The notes under the pieces: generated by a model
The model's database searches: none
The model's input: the letters and a program-made list of their open reading frames with translations, nothing else
What the model was told of the DNA's origin: nothing
Source: Mucilaginibacter aquariorum
Lineage (GTDB): Bacteria; Bacteroidota; Bacteroidia; Sphingobacteriales; Sphingobacteriaceae
Direction of reading: 5' to 3'
DNA: 64,000 bases
NCBI RefSeq assembly: GCF_024498135.1
Contig: NZ_JANHOH010000001.1
Coordinates: 1,364,001 to 1,428,000, forward strand
Position numbers and translations under genes: made by a program
In this document: piece after piece, positions 28,701 through 36,005 of the stretch
How the letters are laid out: every line of letters begins with the position of its first letter
Position numbering within the stretch: position 1 is the stretch's first letter

Positions 28701-29792
28701 TGTTTTGGCTATGTTTTTTTTACCAAGGTTTTTCAGATCAAAAGTAAATTTTGAATCGCGCCTAAGGGTGTCAAGCTCATTCAGCAAATTATACGTTTTG
28801 TTAAGTTCAGCTATATATCGTTCCTCAATTTTATCAGCCAAATTCTTCTTAACAATCTCAGAATAGCTCATTACAGGCTTAAAAAAAGTATTGTACTTAA
28901 AAAAGGAAAAGAATATGAGCGACATAAAAAGCATTGAAACAGCGAACGAAAACATACCATCCATTACGGTGAGCCTGTCCTGGTTACCCATTTGATAGAG
29001 CTTTATCCAAGGCATTGCCACTATAACCCCCATTGCTGATATCAAAAGCAGGAGCACAATACTTTGGGGAAGTTTTGTACGCTCAAACTTGTAATTGCTG
29101 TTTGTTACCAAACCGGTCATAGTAAGTACAGAATCTTCATTCAGACTTAATTGCTGGGCAAAAAGCTTATAATCTATACCACTCATGTGGGTACTTTTAA
29201 CATGGCCCTTTAAGAAAGTACTTTTATCGGTTTGTAAAGAATCTGTAGCTATGGCAGTTACGCCGCTTGGGAAGGTTTGATATATGATTTTGCCATCTTT
29301 TAACAGAATATATTCGTCGAATATCTTACGCACAAGCAACTGCTCAATAAACTGACTAATGGTATATCTAAGCCCAACCTGGTACTGCCCCTTCCTTAAG
29401 TAGATAATAAGCTCCTTTCTGTTAAAATTTAGAATACTGGTGCTATCAGAAAATGGTTTACCGTTTTTAGCGGGTGCCATTTTTTCTACGGGGAGTAGTA
29501 TAAAGTTCTTACGCGGATAATTGGCTATATACTTATTAAGCCTGCTGGTATCATATGCCGGCGAATTTCGCTCATAGGTAATTAGTATGTTGTTCAGCAA
29601 TGCTATTGAGTTATTAATTTTAGCATGTATATTTTTCTCAATATTTTGCAGGCACCTAAAACGCTGTTCTTCTAAACGTTTTTGGTTGTTGGGGATATAA
29701 ATGAAAAAGTATAAACTGCCCAATATAATTACAAACAGTACTGTAACCAATACTACGACCTGGTTTTTGCTAAACGTGAAAAAGCTTTTCAT
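25767..29792 (-). CDS. Large membrane protein with Cache-like sensor, many membrane spans and a degenerate P-loop/winged-helix region
   Basis: A 1341-residue protein with no named family that I recognise. Visible in order: a membrane span at about 10-31; an extracytoplasmic segment to about 245; two spans (about 246-300); a second extracytoplasmic segment with dCache-like features (GERDYFKSIVAGKTYFM, LFYCIVNAQGRVLYHSD) to about 575; several spans to about 780; a further outside segment; and a span near 945-965. Then comes an NTPase-like domain with GSPGSGKL at 978-985. The Walker A Ser/Thr is replaced by Leu, and the Walker B-like strand reads LIIVNHFE, so hydrolysis is doubtful. A winged-helix-like stretch (YDLAEDSLVNSYDDYN, MLVSKGLIIRKNGALHLF) and two C-terminal spans finish it. 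It follows the patatin gene by 16 bases, suggesting a two-gene operon. A membrane signal sensor that controls the phospholipase is one guess. Confidence 0.6.
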   Translation of the reverse strand: MKSFFTFSKNQVVVLVTVLFVIILGSLYFFIYIPNNQKRLEEQRFRCLQNIEKNIHAKINNSIALLNNILITYERNSPAYDTSRLNKYIANYPRKNFILLPVEKMAPAKNGKPFSDSTSILNFNRKELIIYLRKGQYQVGLRYTISQFIEQLLVRKIFDEYILLKDGKIIYQTFPSGVTAIATDSLQTDKSTFLKGHVKSTHMSGIDYKLFAQQLSLNEDSVLTMTGLVTNSNYKFERTKLPQSIVLLLLISAMGVIVAMPWIKLYQMGNQDRLTVMDGMFSFAVSMLFMSLIFFSFFKYNTFFKPVMSYSEIVKKNLADKIEERYIAELNKTYNLLNELDTLRRDSKFTFDLKNLGKKNIAKTDSDSTRLNNKYGKTLDSVFQVFDLNKVYWIQANGLEVNNWSALYDSSPSGNFGERDYFKSIVAGKTYFMANQLSKPYYVDQIVSWTSGKFTTVISIPSVNKDAVVAALTVNLKCLKQPVLPKGLFYCIVNAQGRVLYHSDTTKNLNENFLSEVLDKQKLNGLITSQGSDFFEARYSGDDYKFYARPIQNLPYYVLVFESTSFKNMRDIKIFSFSFYMLIAFFLILIVQLLLIFILCRKQSFFEKQYFDISWIRPDSRYHHQYNLAIVLNIINILLLIIFYNITSFLQFFFILLFSATAVTLFLNILYSDSYRKLEPLKYSEKRKGNAALLTIIIVINFIALIMIQGQALLFLLFEAVLIGISWGFVKISVRLFGGLRRIKHRLSASSWDFSSSYSLMIVTRLIITSGIPVALFYTSSYNYNERLTSRYRHTFFMQEVVKKLSTPNDSSLIKLKNVYTDNVWIKDISINSKALPKQEPSYAEIKTAWLFNNMSYNNLDKSGIDEFYNNHPGNSLIFNSLFDSKPSSTSYLLPSGRYLTLTSARLNYMLPHILPLTNYGIMYWFLFIMSLFIFWRILHLIIRKLFALNLPKESGWQDIDQVLLTNSKLNSLLFIIGSPGSGKLEKIKQLIAGKKIYGKDGKIAVLNESDNSLGNVLVVDMIFIPDNEEALKTNCDWINISKLALNGEFSLIIVNHFEYDIQSALTNSIKLNFLENLLQKNRGKIFITSTVHPVNFLESLNERTLRQADGRKPEHDLERWHVLLGHFKIIIDRLVTSNLPISDDLAAWKKVLLQETSHTHFLNKMQEPLVTSLEKLDAIMPGYLDGDSLAFKMQVTSHYFYMYIWQSLTKEEKFLLYDLAEDSLVNSYDDYNLTMLVSKGLIIRKNGALHLFNKGFRNFILTAIGTSEAMLIRKQITDNGNWNKLKTPLMILIVAVLAFLFASQQETYSTIITYLGVLTAALPAVLKFVTMFESNGQKAA

Positions 29793-29808
29793 GCTGGTTT
29801 GATTATAA

Positions 29809-31113
29809 TTACACAGCTGTAGCGCTTAGCCATCTTGCTTTTGCTTCGCGATAAGTACCATAGCCCAGGTGGATACCACTTCCATCGCCCCTTATAAATT
29901 GGTTAGGCAAACATGGATCACTGTTCACGATAAATTTGCTGCATAATTGTGTAATTAAACTCACCTCATCATTAGCAACAGCATCCATATCCAGGTCCAT
30001 TACTTTAACAAAATCGTCGGCGTTATTGGCGTAGGCTTTTGGTATTTCAAACATTAAACTATCCGGATTTAATACCGGCTTAATGCAGGGGTTTATGCGA
30101 ACAATGCAGGCCTTATTACTTAGCGATGGATCAATGATAGAATAAGCAATGAATGTTGCTGAATCTGGTGGGTCACCCAAGATACTTGTCGACATTTTTT
30201 GAATATCAGATATAAAGGAGGTGCGGCTGTTTGTCATAGCAAGCTTATTATCTTTATTTTTCTGATAAATGGATGCTATACGCGGATCTGTTGAATTTTG
30301 ATAATCGGGTATTACCGCCCGCCCCCCTGTGCCAGTACCCAATGATAAGATATTGTAATCGCTTAGGGGGATGCCATTGTTATTTGTCATAGCTTCAATA
30401 ACCCCTGCTAAAATAGGGTTGTTAAAGCCGGATACCGCACCATCCCAATACCATGCCTTGCGGGAATCGTTACCGCCTAACAGGCTTACACTTGCCTCAG
30501 CCGGCGAATCAAAATAATTTACCGGTGCGTTGCTTGATGAGTGTATGGCATGGCCAAGCGTGATCTGGTAATACTTTCCGTTGTTAAAAACATCGGTGTG
30601 GCTTTTTGTATTTGACCGGAAAAAGCTCGCCCTTTGTTTAAAATAATCAAACCCTACTACGATGATCTGCAAATCGGGTTTGCCAATAATTGCAGGTAAT
30701 TCATGCATTGGTGTATCAACAATCGACTTTGTAGCTTTTCCCTCTTTTATCAAAGAATCGTACTTTGTAAAAACAGTCCTTAAGCCCTCCATTTTTCTTT
30801 TTGCGCTATACTTAGGGCCCAAAACACTTGTTAAACTCGCAATATTCCGCAGACTAAGCTTTTCCCAAAAATTCAGTTTTGAAAATACCAGCTTGCGTTT
30901 GCTTTCATCCTCAAAAACCGAGATGATATCACTAAGCAGCATATTATTGCACAAACAGGCTAAAACGAGGCTTCCACCCGAGTTAGCTATCGCCATATCA
31001 AAAGTCTTCAAAAGTTCATGTCCGTGTATATCGCCATATATATCTTTGAGTACCCTGGCCTGTATCACAGCCCATGAACCGCCACCATCAAGAGAAAGAA
31101 TTTTGTATGCCAT
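29809..31113 (-). CDS. Patatin-like phospholipase
   Basis: A 434-residue protein without signal peptide. The patatin fold is shown by SLDGGGSW at residues 7-14 (oxyanion loop), the nucleophile elbow ANSGG with Ser45, and the catalytic dyad Asp224 in WDGAV. Usual patatins have GGGxR/K-G and GxSxG. Here Trp14 replaces the basic residue and Ala43 replaces the first Gly of the elbow, but the Ser-Asp dyad is intact, so acyl-hydrolase activity on membrane lipid is plausible. It is the first gene of a pair with the large membrane protein and is divergent from the lipoprotein operon. It has no DUF4157 leader, so nothing marks it as eCIS cargo. Confidence 0.85.
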   Translation of the reverse strand: MAYKILSLDGGGSWAVIQARVLKDIYGDIHGHELLKTFDMAIANSGGSLVLACLCNNMLLSDIISVFEDESKRKLVFSKLNFWEKLSLRNIASLTSVLGPKYSAKRKMEGLRTVFTKYDSLIKEGKATKSIVDTPMHELPAIIGKPDLQIIVVGFDYFKQRASFFRSNTKSHTDVFNNGKYYQITLGHAIHSSSNAPVNYFDSPAEASVSLLGGNDSRKAWYWDGAVSGFNNPILAGVIEAMTNNNGIPLSDYNILSLGTGTGGRAVIPDYQNSTDPRIASIYQKNKDNKLAMTNSRTSFISDIQKMSTSILGDPPDSATFIAYSIIDPSLSNKACIVRINPCIKPVLNPDSLMFEIPKAYANNADDFVKVMDLDMDAVANDEVSLITQLCSKFIVNSDPCLPNQFIRGDGSGIHLGYGTYREAKARWLSATAV

Positions 31114-31476
31114 ATGATAAAGTTTAATGTATAATATTGGGTTAGCGGAAATCGTAAAATTTAAAGTATTTTACGCCTTATTTAGAAGTTAAATATTTAA
31201 ATTTAGATTAAATACAATACAACGTCAATGACTACTTATAGCTATTTACAGGGCGTAGATAGTTATGTAACAATAGCTCAGTTAATGCTTAAGGACGCAC
31301 ATAAAAAGCATATAAATGACCACCAGTAGCTATTTTTTACTTCGGGATATAATATCAATTTAGTGTACCATTAGCCTGATTATCGTTAAAGTATTTTTAA
31401 CTTAATATTAAGTGTGCCCTATCACGTAATATATGAGCTATCAATAATATATTTGTTTAACATAAACCCTTATATC
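31114..31476. other. Divergent intergenic region with a 14-bp palindrome
   Basis: About 360 AT-rich bases between the patatin and lipoprotein genes; promoters for both should lie here. ACTTAATATTAAGT at 31400-31413 is a perfect palindrome 63 bases before the lipoprotein ATG and could be an operator. No other gene or repeat was seen. Confidence 0.4.
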
Positions 31477-31935
31477 ATGTATTTACAACTTACAAAAGCC
31501 AGGTATTGGCTCTTGGGCCTAATTACCCCCATAATATTTACCGCTTGCCATGTTGTGCTAATAGGCGCATATGACCAAAATGTTGATCAGAGTATTCAAC
31601 AGATCTCAACAGAAGTATCTACCCTGTTGGTTAAACTCGAAAAAAACGTTGATGATAATCAGCCGGCAGAAAACAAGTACGAAAAATTTAGGGATACTTA
31701 CATTAATTTATACGGACAGGTAGAAAACCTCAAGATCCGGACAATGGCTCTGCCTAAGTATTCTAAAATTACTGAAATGGTTGTTCTGCTCAACAAAAAT
31801 ATACACGATCTGGAAGCACTGCATAAAACAGGTTTCACCGACAAACGACTTATTGAAACCACAAAAACGTTAATTGAAACGTCGTTGCAGGCCATGCTTA
31901 CTGCACAAAATGCGCTTAAACGGGAATCTGTTTAA
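31477..31935 (+). CDS. Small lipoprotein of unknown function
   Basis: From the ATG at 31477 the protein has 152 residues. It has a signal with a basic n-region (KAR) and a lipobox-like FTAC-H, followed by a long, mostly helical charged domain (QSIQQISTEVSTLLVKLEKNV, then LIETTKTLIETSLQAMLTAQ). No family was recognised. It is probably anchored in the inner or outer membrane as a helical rod. The frame extends upstream to 31414, but that adds a poor N-terminus. The next gene starts 23 bases later on the same strand, so the two form an operon. Confidence 0.65.
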   Translation: MYLQLTKARYWLLGLITPIIFTACHVVLIGAYDQNVDQSIQQISTEVSTLLVKLEKNVDDNQPAENKYEKFRDTYINLYGQVENLKIRTMALPKYSKITEMVVLLNKNIHDLEALHKTGFTDKRLIETTKTLIETSLQAMLTAQNALKRESV

Positions 31936-31958
31936 TTTAACCTTTAAAACTTATCGAC

Positions 31959-32294
31959 ATGAGTACAATTGATTTCTCAAAAATATTAGGCGATATGCTT
32001 GGTGCCGCTAAAGCGCAGTTAGCCGATAAATGGCCTGCGGTTGAAAGCCTGGCTACATCATCTATAAAAACATTAGCCCAAAGTTTAGTAGACATAGAAG
32101 AGATGTCCCTTAAAGGCACTATAACTAAAGAACAGGCGGCATTATTATTAAATATGCATAAAAACACCGCTAAAATGGTTTTACTATCTGTAGAGGTTGT
32201 TGGAATTGTAGCAGCAGAACAGGCTATTAATGCAGCCTTAGATGTAGTAAAAGATGCAATAAATAACACTATAGGATTTGGGCTTATATCTTGA
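31959..32294 (+). CDS. Small helical protein of unknown function
   Basis: A 111-residue protein, nearly all helix. The N-terminal half is amphipathic (FSKILGDMLGAAKAQLADKW). The C-terminal half is more hydrophobic (MVLLSVEVVGIVAAEQAINAAL), ending GFGLIS. The hydrophobic stretch is broken by Glu residues, so a true membrane span is uncertain. It is cotranscribed with the lipoprotein gene, and a clean terminator follows. This is the only plus-strand pair inside the eCIS/patatin region. A holin-like or regulatory partner role is possible but unsupported. Confidence 0.6.
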   Translation: MSTIDFSKILGDMLGAAKAQLADKWPAVESLATSSIKTLAQSLVDIEEMSLKGTITKEQAALLLNMHKNTAKMVLLSVEVVGIVAAEQAINAALDVVKDAINNTIGFGLIS

Positions 32295-32324
32295 TAATAG
32301 ACTCAATAAAAATATTATAAACAA

Positions 32325-32353
32325 AAAATGCCGGGTCATAAGCCCGGCATTTT
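32325..32353. terminator. Rho-independent terminator, bidirectional
   Basis: AAAATGCCGGG pairs exactly with CCCGGCATTTT around the 7-nt loop TCATAAG. It lies between the plus-strand helical protein gene and the convergent minus-strand amidase gene, so it probably ends both the lipoprotein operon and the long eCIS-side transcript. Confidence 0.88.
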
Positions 32354-32373
32354 AACTGATCTACTATTAACTA

Positions 32374-33174
32374 TTATATTTTGTCCAATATCAGCCATGA
32401 TTTTGGGCCAACTATACCATCCGGCACTATGCCATTCTTTGATTGAAAGCTGCGTACCGCGGCTTCTGTTTTTGGCCCAAAATTGCCATCTTGCTCTAAA
32501 CGCAGCTTTTGTTGTATCTGCTTTACAAGGCCTGTATCGTTATTGCCCCCACGGCGAATTGTGGCGCGGCCGGCTTTACCATTTTGTGCAGGTTCAGCAG
32601 CTGGTATTACCCTCGGCGGAGGTGCATTGCCGTTCAATATATCTCTTACAGATGTTCTAAAACCAACCATATCAAACACCGGATCGCTTTTGCGGCCTTT
32701 GGGCAAGGCATATTCTTTATGCCCTGCACACCATTCGTGGCTTTGCCCAACATGTTTAAGTATGGCAGCTACCCCGCGGTGATACGCATCAAGCTGTATC
32801 TCGGGCCAGGGGAAATCGTCAGCGCCGCCGGTATTTTCGGCTTCAATGCCAATAAAATTTGTGTTGCCATTTACTACACCATTCCAAATGCCCTGCCCGG
32901 CATGGAAGCATTTTCCTGCAGCAATAATATAATAAGTCCCATCGCGACCAAGCCCAAGCTGTGACAACGGCCCCGGCAGATCAGATCGTCCTTTAATTAG
33001 CGTGTTTAACGTTGGCATGTTTCCATGCTTACCGGGTGTTGCGGTATGATGGCATATTACACCAAATATACGGCCAACGTCGCCGTGGCCCCTATCTTCC
33101 CAACCCGGGCAAAGTGATACTTTTAAACCGGCTTCCTGTAATACAGTGGGTAGCCATATTAATGATTTTGGCAT
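32374..33174 (-). CDS. N-acetylmuramoyl-L-alanine amidase with peptidoglycan-binding domain
   Basis: From the ATG at 33174 the protein has 266 residues and no signal peptide. Residues about 30-180 form an Amidase_2 (PGRP-like) zinc domain. Candidate ligands are His42/His43 in VICHHTATP, the His of CAGHKEYALP and the Asp of KGRKSDP. Residues about 205-265 are a PG_binding_1 domain (LVKQIQQKLRLEQDGNFG, VRSFQSKNGIVPDGIVG). It would cut the peptide from the muramyl glycan. The start follows the upstream stop by one base, with AGGGAGG in the end of the upstream gene as SD. As the last gene of the eCIS side it may help particle release by lysis or be a delivered effector; the lack of a signal peptide fits both. 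Confidence 0.9.
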   Translation of the reverse strand: MPKSLIWLPTVLQEAGLKVSLCPGWEDRGHGDVGRIFGVICHHTATPGKHGNMPTLNTLIKGRSDLPGPLSQLGLGRDGTYYIIAAGKCFHAGQGIWNGVVNGNTNFIGIEAENTGGADDFPWPEIQLDAYHRGVAAILKHVGQSHEWCAGHKEYALPKGRKSDPVFDMVGFRTSVRDILNGNAPPPRVIPAAEPAQNGKAGRATIRRGGNNDTGLVKQIQQKLRLEQDGNFGPKTEAAVRSFQSKNGIVPDGIVGPKSWLILDKI

Positions 33175-33175
33175 A

Positions 33176-34378
33176 TTATACAACGCCTCCCTGCGTTGGT
33201 GGTAAATCTTCGTCGTTGGTTTTATCTGTAGCCTCTACATCACATCCATCAACTTCAGTATCATCATCGGCCACACTTGGTTGCTGCCCCTGCGATATTG
33301 TTGGTGTAGCAGCAACTGCCTGCTGAATAGTCGGAAATGCAACTACAGGTGCAGTAACTACCGGGGCTGTGGTATCAGGCGTTGCAACTTGTACCTTATT
33401 TGTGGGTGCTTGCCTGTCTTCAGAGGCTTCTTCCTGACTTTTTTCGTGCGGCTTAACTGTTGAACGGATAACCATTACCTTATTTAGGATATCAAACCAA
33501 AATGGCGCGCCCAATGAAGCTGCTAGGGCAGTTAATAACCAACCTATTATCCCGCCAAAAAAAATACCTACTAATGAGTTAGCATCGGTATTGCTGTTTA
33601 ATTGCGACCAGCCAATTGGCAAGCCCAGGCTATTTAATTCGGCTTTAGCACTGTCATAGGTCTGATTATCGGGTGCTCCTTGTTTGTTTATAGCTTCAGC
33701 CTTTTTAACAAGCATTTCGCGGGCAGTTTCATTTTTTGTAAGATAATCTGCTATGGTTAATGTATTAATATTTAGCCCGATGGATACCAATAACGCCACC
33801 GCGAAAATAATGATCTGCGTAGAGCGCTTATACCAGCCGGATACCCTGTCCATACCACTGTTATACCAATCTTCGATGTTTGCTTGAGCCTTATTCAGAT
33901 CGCCCTGGGCCGAATCAATGGCATTTATCAACAGCCTCTGTACAGTTGGGCTGCCCAGGTTTGCCACATTTTGTCTCAAAATATCAAGCGATATCACCGG
34001 CGTATTTGGGTCGCTGTTCACATCATTGGTTATTGGCCCGCGCGCAGCTATATCTATTATTGCTAAAGCAAAGTTTTTTGATGGGATATAGGAAGGTAGA
34101 TTGCCACCTTTGGCAAATAATGCAGGCGAACCGTTCGTTTTGCCGGGCTTATAACCCTCAGTAAACAATCCAAAAATAAGCGGGTGGTTATAAAGATTTT
34201 TTGCCAGGCCTGTACCGGCACTATCTGCAAGCAATTGCCTTATACCATGTTCAAGATAGGCTGCCCTGGTTTTTAGCCAGCTTTCTAATCCCTCGCGAAC
34301 TGCTGTACAAATTATACTAACCAGTATAAATACAAAGATGACCCCAAGGGCCACCTCAAGCATGTTTGATCCAAACAT
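33176..34378 (-). CDS. Multi-span membrane protein at the end of the eCIS locus
   Basis: A 400-residue protein with a hydrophobic N-terminal span (LGVIFVFILVSIICTAV), a central span (IIIFAVALLVSIGLNI) and a later hydrophobic hairpin (LVGIFFGGIIGWLLTALAASLGAPFWFDIL). The last 90 residues are a low-complexity Pro/Thr/Val-rich and then acidic tail. The GAPFWFD(I/L)LNK ending of the membrane part is, to my memory, a conserved signature of uncharacterised bacterial membrane proteins; the family is unnamed. It is translationally coupled to the amidase gene (start one base after this stop) and separated by 174 bases from the DUF4157 genes. It might anchor particles or act in release with the amidase. 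Confidence 0.6.
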   Translation of the reverse strand: MFGSNMLEVALGVIFVFILVSIICTAVREGLESWLKTRAAYLEHGIRQLLADSAGTGLAKNLYNHPLIFGLFTEGYKPGKTNGSPALFAKGGNLPSYIPSKNFALAIIDIAARGPITNDVNSDPNTPVISLDILRQNVANLGSPTVQRLLINAIDSAQGDLNKAQANIEDWYNSGMDRVSGWYKRSTQIIIFAVALLVSIGLNINTLTIADYLTKNETAREMLVKKAEAINKQGAPDNQTYDSAKAELNSLGLPIGWSQLNSNTDANSLVGIFFGGIIGWLLTALAASLGAPFWFDILNKVMVIRSTVKPHEKSQEEASEDRQAPTNKVQVATPDTTAPVVTAPVVAFPTIQQAVAATPTISQGQQPSVADDDTEVDGCDVEATDKTNDEDLPPTQGGVV

Positions 34379-34552
34379 ATTATTACGGTTTAAGTATTAA
34401 GATTGATAGATATGGGTTCCTGGTATCTGCAGTGGTTTACGTCTTATAAATTTCCAAAACAAGTATGTCAATTACAATAGCTATCAATAGCCATATTCTA
34501 AATAAAACAATGTAAATGTGCACTTTACACGCACAATCGGGCACCAATAACG

Positions 34553-36001
34553 TTAGTTAGTTTTTTGTTTTAATGCGGCCTTGGCAGCCTTTTTTATAGC
34601 ATCTTTATCCAAGCCATCAGGCAAGCTATCAACAGCAACATCAATTGCTTTTTCGGTACCGGCCTCTATGCCGTCACGTATTAATTCTTCTGCCTTCTCC
34701 CTTATCTTATCAGATAAAGGCAGCTTCTTTAATAGCGGCTTAATAGCTTTATCCATTACACCATCAATAATAAAATCGCTTACACTGGTGTTTTTTTGTG
34801 GATTCTTTTTATCAAACTCTTCCACCTGTTTGCGGGCATCTTCCATCTTTTTCCATAAGGCGGTGCTATCCGGATCGCGTACCGGCCCTATCGGCCCCGG
34901 GTCTGTGATATCCCCAATGTTGATCTTCGGCTTTTCGGGTGGCTTAGTAAAGGTGACCTCCCTTTCAGGGGGCCGTAATTTCAGGTCCATCCCAAATGAA
35001 ATTGGATTTTTTTGTACGCTGAACCTCACCTCCACCCGTCTGTTCCTTGGTTCCTGCACATTATCTTTTGTTGGAACAGCAGGCGAGCTTTCGCCTTTAC
35101 TTTCGGTACTCATAATGGCTTCAGGCACGCCCTCCTGCAGTAAAAAAGCCTTTACGGCATCGGCACGCTCCTGCCCAAGCGATACATTCTTTTCGTCTGT
35201 GCCAACCTTATCGGTATGCCCTTTAATGGTTACTGAAGACAGAGAGAATTTTTGCAGAAAATACAGGATCTGTTTAGCTGAATAGCGTAACGTACCCATG
35301 CCCTCTTTGGGTATTTCTGCACTACCAAGTTTAAAGCGGCTTATTTCGGCCGAGCCCAAAGCACTTGCAAGTAAGGGGGAAGCAGAATCCCGCAGATCAA
35401 CCGATGGCATTGCGGCATCCTTATCAGGCGATAGCGGCTGGCGCTGTATCATATTGTTTGAAGCGCCCGTGCCGGATTGTTGTACAACGTGACTAAGTTC
35501 GTGAGCAAGCAAATGCTGTCCACCGGTAGAATTATAGTCAACATTTTTATTAAAAACTATATTGCTTCCGTGGGTATATGCTTTAGCGTTTAATGATTCG
35601 GCAGATTGCGCAGCTTTGCTATCGTTATGTATTCGCACATTGCTAAAATCATAACCAAAGCGCGACTCCATAAAACCTTTTGTATCATTTTTTAAAGGGC
35701 GCCCGCCAGATTGCAGAACATCGTTCACTAACTTATTGGAACCATTCCTTTCCTCTTTCTCTGATGCCGGCAGCGAAGTTGCCGTAGAAAGACGGCTCGC
35801 GTTAGTTGACGAGCCTGTAACTTTATTAGCCATGCTATCAGCTTCCTGCTCATGTTTATCACCGGGCGTGTTAACTGTTAATTTTTCCTGAACTTTTGTG
35901 GGTGAGGCGGTTAAAGTTTTCCTGGAATGCAACGCCTCCTTATCAGTATTACCAACTTTAAGCAGTCTATCATCCGCTGGTGTTTTTTCATGTGCTCTCA
36001 T
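34553..36001 (-). CDS. DUF4157 (eCIS core) protein with OmpA-like domain
   Basis: A 482-residue protein. Residues about 36-58 carry the short leader motif shared with the next two genes (KLTVNTPGDKHEQEAD). Residues about 92-175 are DUF4157 with the zinc motif HELSH (167-171). Residues about 240-335 form an OmpA-like peptidoglycan-binding domain (VTIKGHTDKVGTDEKN, ERADAVKAFL, NRRVEVRF). The end is helical and charged. DUF4157 marks proteins loaded into or associated with eCIS particles; whether its HExxH is active is unclear. There is no signal peptide. It follows the large DUF4157 gene by 4 bases. It may be cargo or a wall-docking factor. Confidence 0.8.
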   Translation of the reverse strand: MRAHEKTPADDRLLKVGNTDKEALHSRKTLTASPTKVQEKLTVNTPGDKHEQEADSMANKVTGSSTNASRLSTATSLPASEKEERNGSNKLVNDVLQSGGRPLKNDTKGFMESRFGYDFSNVRIHNDSKAAQSAESLNAKAYTHGSNIVFNKNVDYNSTGGQHLLAHELSHVVQQSGTGASNNMIQRQPLSPDKDAAMPSVDLRDSASPLLASALGSAEISRFKLGSAEIPKEGMGTLRYSAKQILYFLQKFSLSSVTIKGHTDKVGTDEKNVSLGQERADAVKAFLLQEGVPEAIMSTESKGESSPAVPTKDNVQEPRNRRVEVRFSVQKNPISFGMDLKLRPPEREVTFTKPPEKPKINIGDITDPGPIGPVRDPDSTALWKKMEDARKQVEEFDKKNPQKNTSVSDFIIDGVMDKAIKPLLKKLPLSDKIREKAEELIRDGIEAGTEKAIDVAVDSLPDGLDKDAIKKAAKAALKQKTN

Positions 36002-36005
36002 AATC

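Noticed and set aside
30662..31117. 151-residue plus-strand frame opposite patatin
   Set aside because: Antisense shadow of the patatin active-site region with no independent evidence of coding.
33175..33183. TTG start for the amidase at 33183
   Set aside because: The ATG at 33174 follows the upstream stop by one base and has AGGGAGG at workable spacing; the TTG would overlap the upstream stop and adds only three residues.
34581..35285. 234-residue open frame on the plus strand opposite the DUF4157-OmpA gene
   Set aside because: It is Ser- and Leu-rich, has no recognisable domain and lies fully antisense to a well-supported gene; such frames occur opposite most eCIS genes here (for example 36202-36735, 36880-37380 and 48867-49265).
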